From DATKAB01 sp964542745 (GTDB lineage Bacteria > Eisenbacteria > RBG-16-71-46): DNA of 64,000 nucleotides. A program made the translations under genes and the position numbers. Where the stretch lies: contig CAZIVR010000001.1 of the NCBI GenBank assembly GCA_964542745.1, positions 47,731 to 111,730 of the forward strand, read 5' to 3'. The notes beneath the pieces are model-generated. The model saw only the letters and a program-made list of their open reading frames with translations. It did not search any database and was not told where the DNA came from. The number at the start of each line of letters is the position of its first letter. Position 1 is the first letter of the stretch. Shown here piece after piece: positions 62,098-64,000 of the stretch.

Positions 62098-63192
62098 TGG
62101 TGAGAGTGCCACGCGTTGCGGCGGTCCCGGCCTACCTGGGCTGAGATACTCCGGCGCCCGGGTCAATTGCCGGTCGCGCCTCGCGTCCAGGGTCTTCATG
62201 CGCAGCACGCCAATCCGCCCGGTGTCATCGAGACCGGTGTAGACGATCCTCTGGCCGTCCGGCGAAATGTCGTACTCGTAGCCCTTGAATACCCCGGGAT
62301 CCCCCAGCATGGTCATCCATGGCCCGGCGGTCCCGTTCTCGGGATCGGCTTCCATCGTGTAACGCTCCGGGGATCCCACGTTGAGGCACGGGCTGAAGTC
62401 GAAGAAGATCCGGCTGCCGTCGGCGGACCACTGGGGGTTGTTGGCTCTTCCGTTGAAGTGCGTGAGTCTCCGGAAGCCGGTGCCATCCGTATTCATCATG
62501 TAGAGCTCCCACGGAGTTCCTTCGAGGCGGGGATCAAAGGGCGGATCCAGCGCGAACACGAACCTCCGGCCATCCGGGGACAATCTTGCGGAGGTGAGCG
62601 AATGGGTTGGCTGACCATCATGAAGCATGGGCGAAATGGTGCCATCGCTCGTATCGAGCCGGAAGAGCCCTCCTGAGAGCGGCCCGCTCGCATCCGGTTC
62701 GCGCGCGAAGTAGATGTACCGACTGTCCGGGCTCCAACTCGCGCCGTTCACCCAGCGATCGGAGTTGGTCCACAGGGTGGCCACACCGGTGGCGACGTCC
62801 ACCGTCCAGAGGTCGAAGAAGAACACGAAGGCGATCCGGCTTCCGTCGGGCGACCAATCGAGGTTCTCGACCGTCGAGAAGAATCCGTTGGCGGCATCGA
62901 ACAGACGGCGCCTGGTGCTCCCGAGCGTGTCCGTGAGGTAGATCCCCGGGGCCCAGGCGCCCGTCGAATCGTCCACACCGAAGAAGGCGATCCGAACCCC
63001 ATCCGGTGCCCAAGTTGGTGATACCGCCTCGGAACTCATCACTCCACGAGTGACGCACACGATACCGCGGGGTTGGAACGGAGTTTCGGCGCAGCTCAAT
63101 GCCCCCGCCAGGAGCGCGAGCGTGATCGCGAGCCGCGCTGTTGTCCGCCGACGCGCGACGCGACGCTGCGGGGTGGGGCGGGGCACGATCAC
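62065..63192 (-). CDS. PD40/TolB-like propeller lipoprotein
   Basis: The 375-residue product has a signal peptide with a lipobox-like LALLAGALSC (Cys near 34). PD40 (WD40-like) repeats follow: PTWAPDGVRIAFFG, LDWSPDGSRIAFV, ASWSPDSRYIYFA, RLSPDGRRFVFAL, PQWSADGSRIFFD, YDISPDGQRIVYTG. Six blades are expected, as in the TolB propeller. It is probably an envelope lipoprotein of unknown role. GTG 63192 overlaps the TGA of the gene before it (GTGA); a second GTG two codons on is also possible. Its last codons lie in the inverted repeat. It has no sorting tail. Confidence 0.8.
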   Translation of the reverse strand: MIVPRPTPQRRVARRRTTARLAITLALLAGALSCAETPFQPRGIVCVTRGVMSSEAVSPTWAPDGVRIAFFGVDDSTGAWAPGIYLTDTLGSTRRRLFDAANGFFSTVENLDWSPDGSRIAFVFFFDLWTVDVATGVATLWTNSDRWVNGASWSPDSRYIYFAREPDASGPLSGGLFRLDTSDGTISPMLHDGQPTHSLTSARLSPDGRRFVFALDPPFDPRLEGTPWELYMMNTDGTGFRRLTHFNGRANNPQWSADGSRIFFDFSPCLNVGSPERYTMEADPENGTAGPWMTMLGDPGVFKGYEYDISPDGQRIVYTGLDDTGRIGVLRMKTLDARRDRQLTRAPEYLSPGRPGPPQRVALSPGGKEDRSRHR

Positions 63193-63965
63193 TTCAGCAC
63201 CACGAGCTTCCGAACGATCCGCTCGCGTCCGACTGTCGCCGTGACGAAGTAGATGCCGGCCGCGGCGCGCTCACCGTTTCTGGCCCGCTGATCCCAGCGG
63301 AAGCTCAGGGTCGTCGGAGAGGATTGCTCCGACTCCGCCCGCCAGATCTCCCGGCCGCCGAGGTCGAGGACCGCAACCGCAACCTTCCCCGCGGGTGGGC
63401 GCCCCACGGCGAACTCCACTTCGCCGGCCGAGGGATTCGGACGCAGATCGAGCGAGGCCCGGGAGCCAAGGCCGCCTGTCGCCTCCTGAACCGCAGTCAC
63501 GAGCGGCGTGCCGAGCGCGGTGTAGGCGAAGTAGACCCCGGTGGGATCCACCGGCCAGTAGTACTCGAGGCCATCCTTCGAGAGTTGGTAGACGTAGGTC
63601 TCGAACGTGACTGCGGTGCCCGTCTGGGAGTACACCCAAACTGTGGGCGTCCATGGCGGGGGTTCGATGCCCGTGTCGAACGAACTCGCGATTTGGATTT
63701 CGTCCGCTGCGCCGTAGCTACTGATATTCCTGGGCCAGACCGCCCGTACGGACGAAAACGTGTTCCCCAGATCCACCGTTCCCCTCACGGTGTGTCGCAC
63801 CGCGGCATACGTGCCCGGCGGGATCCCCGGCCAGTTGATCACCTCGCGAGGGGGCACCGGCTCCTGGACCACGTCCGCGATCGCGTACAGAGTTCCCTGC
63901 GCGATCATGCTGGGTGCAAGCACGAGACGGAGGGCGGAATCCACGTTGAAGCGGCCATGCTGCAC
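63189..63965 (-). CDS. sorting-domain protein, possibly N-terminally truncated
   Basis: The 258-residue frame (GTG 63965) ends in a FlgD-Ig tail (DLRPNPSAGEVEFAVG, VLDLGGREIW, RWDQRARNG, AGIYFVTATVG). The first 170 residues are beta-rich (IPPGTYAAVRHTVRGT, VWVYSQTGTAVTFETYVYQL) and unknown to me. No signal peptide is visible, although every intact relative in the window has one, and an in-frame stop lies upstream at 63993-63995. Either the true start was lost by a frameshift or the N-terminal region has decayed. It is coupled to the PD40 gene. Confidence 0.7.
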   Translation of the reverse strand: MQHGRFNVDSALRLVLAPSMIAQGTLYAIADVVQEPVPPREVINWPGIPPGTYAAVRHTVRGTVDLGNTFSSVRAVWPRNISSYGAADEIQIASSFDTGIEPPPWTPTVWVYSQTGTAVTFETYVYQLSKDGLEYYWPVDPTGVYFAYTALGTPLVTAVQEATGGLGSRASLDLRPNPSAGEVEFAVGRPPAGKVAVAVLDLGGREIWRAESEQSSPTTLSFRWDQRARNGERAAAGIYFVTATVGRERIVRKLVVLK

Positions 63966-64000
63966 CTCGCGGCATGAGTCGCGCTCTGGCAGTCAACCAA

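Overview
The window is very GC-rich DNA, dense in protein genes, with no rRNA, tRNA, CRISPR array, phage or insertion sequence that I could recognise. At least seven coding regions end in the same C-terminal beta-sandwich of the FlgD-Ig / type IX-like sorting kind (pattern RPNP..F...SF.L......V.I.D..GR.V.......G.H...WDGRD..G...AAGVYF.R). Together with the GC bias and gene content this suggests an uncultured FCB-group bacterium, perhaps Candidatus Eisenbacteria; that is an inference, not a proven assignment.

Layout. 1-6.1 kb (minus): the end of a large secreted BNR-type protein, a DUF3052 protein coupled to a YcaQ-type DNA glycosylase, and a glycolate-oxidase Fe-S subunit (glcF). 6.3-12.5 kb: a divergent pair of large secreted proteins, one a galactose-oxidase-like protein with an inserted kelch block. 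12.5-18.1 kb (minus): zinc-type dehydrogenase, ParB/SbnI-like protein, methyltransferase, outer-membrane-like protein and two tandem secreted paralogues whose ends share an 88-bp perfect repeat. 18.2-23.3 kb: a deoxyhypusine-synthase-family enzyme divergent from a malectin/propeller/thrombospondin-repeat secreted protein. 23.5-29.6 kb (minus): a small secreted protein coupled to a Ser/Thr kinase with TPRs, an ABC exporter and a DUF1028 protein. 29.7-34.0 kb: a DUF4301 protein, then glcE and glcD. 34.1-35.1 kb: a visibly lower-GC two-gene insert containing a TIR/deoxyribosyltransferase-like protein. 35.2-40.2 kb (minus): an apparent operon of flavoprotein monooxygenase, sulfite-oxidase-type molybdoenzyme, small cytochrome c and a second kinase. 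40.3-46.8 kb: two membrane proteins, an EEP-family phosphatase/nuclease, a GH1 protein carrying a solute-binding-protein-like insert, and a small membrane protein. 47.0-50.1 kb: a MoxR/BchI-type AAA ATPase, a membrane protein and a VWA protein. 50.1-50.9 kb: two headless remnants of sorting-domain genes. 51.1-55.4 kb: a large NHL-repeat secreted protein. 55.5-59.4 kb: a TRAP transporter (TatT lipoprotein, DctP, fused DctQM). 59.5-62.0 kb: a secreted protein with a C-terminal anchor-like tail, a DCC-family thiol protein and peptidase T. 62.1-64.0 kb: a PD40-repeat lipoprotein and another sorting-domain protein.

Expression signals. Several genes have a -10-like box of the form TAnnCT or close, sometimes with a TTGnnn -35 box 16-18 bp upstream. 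For at least seven of them the box lies only 6-10 bp before the start codon and no Shine-Dalgarno is seen, which suggests leaderless mRNAs. Two genes appear to start at CTG, each exactly 6 nt after a strong Shine-Dalgarno. The most unusual proteins are the GH1/solute-binding chimera, the kelch-interrupted oxidase and the low-GC TIR-like pair.
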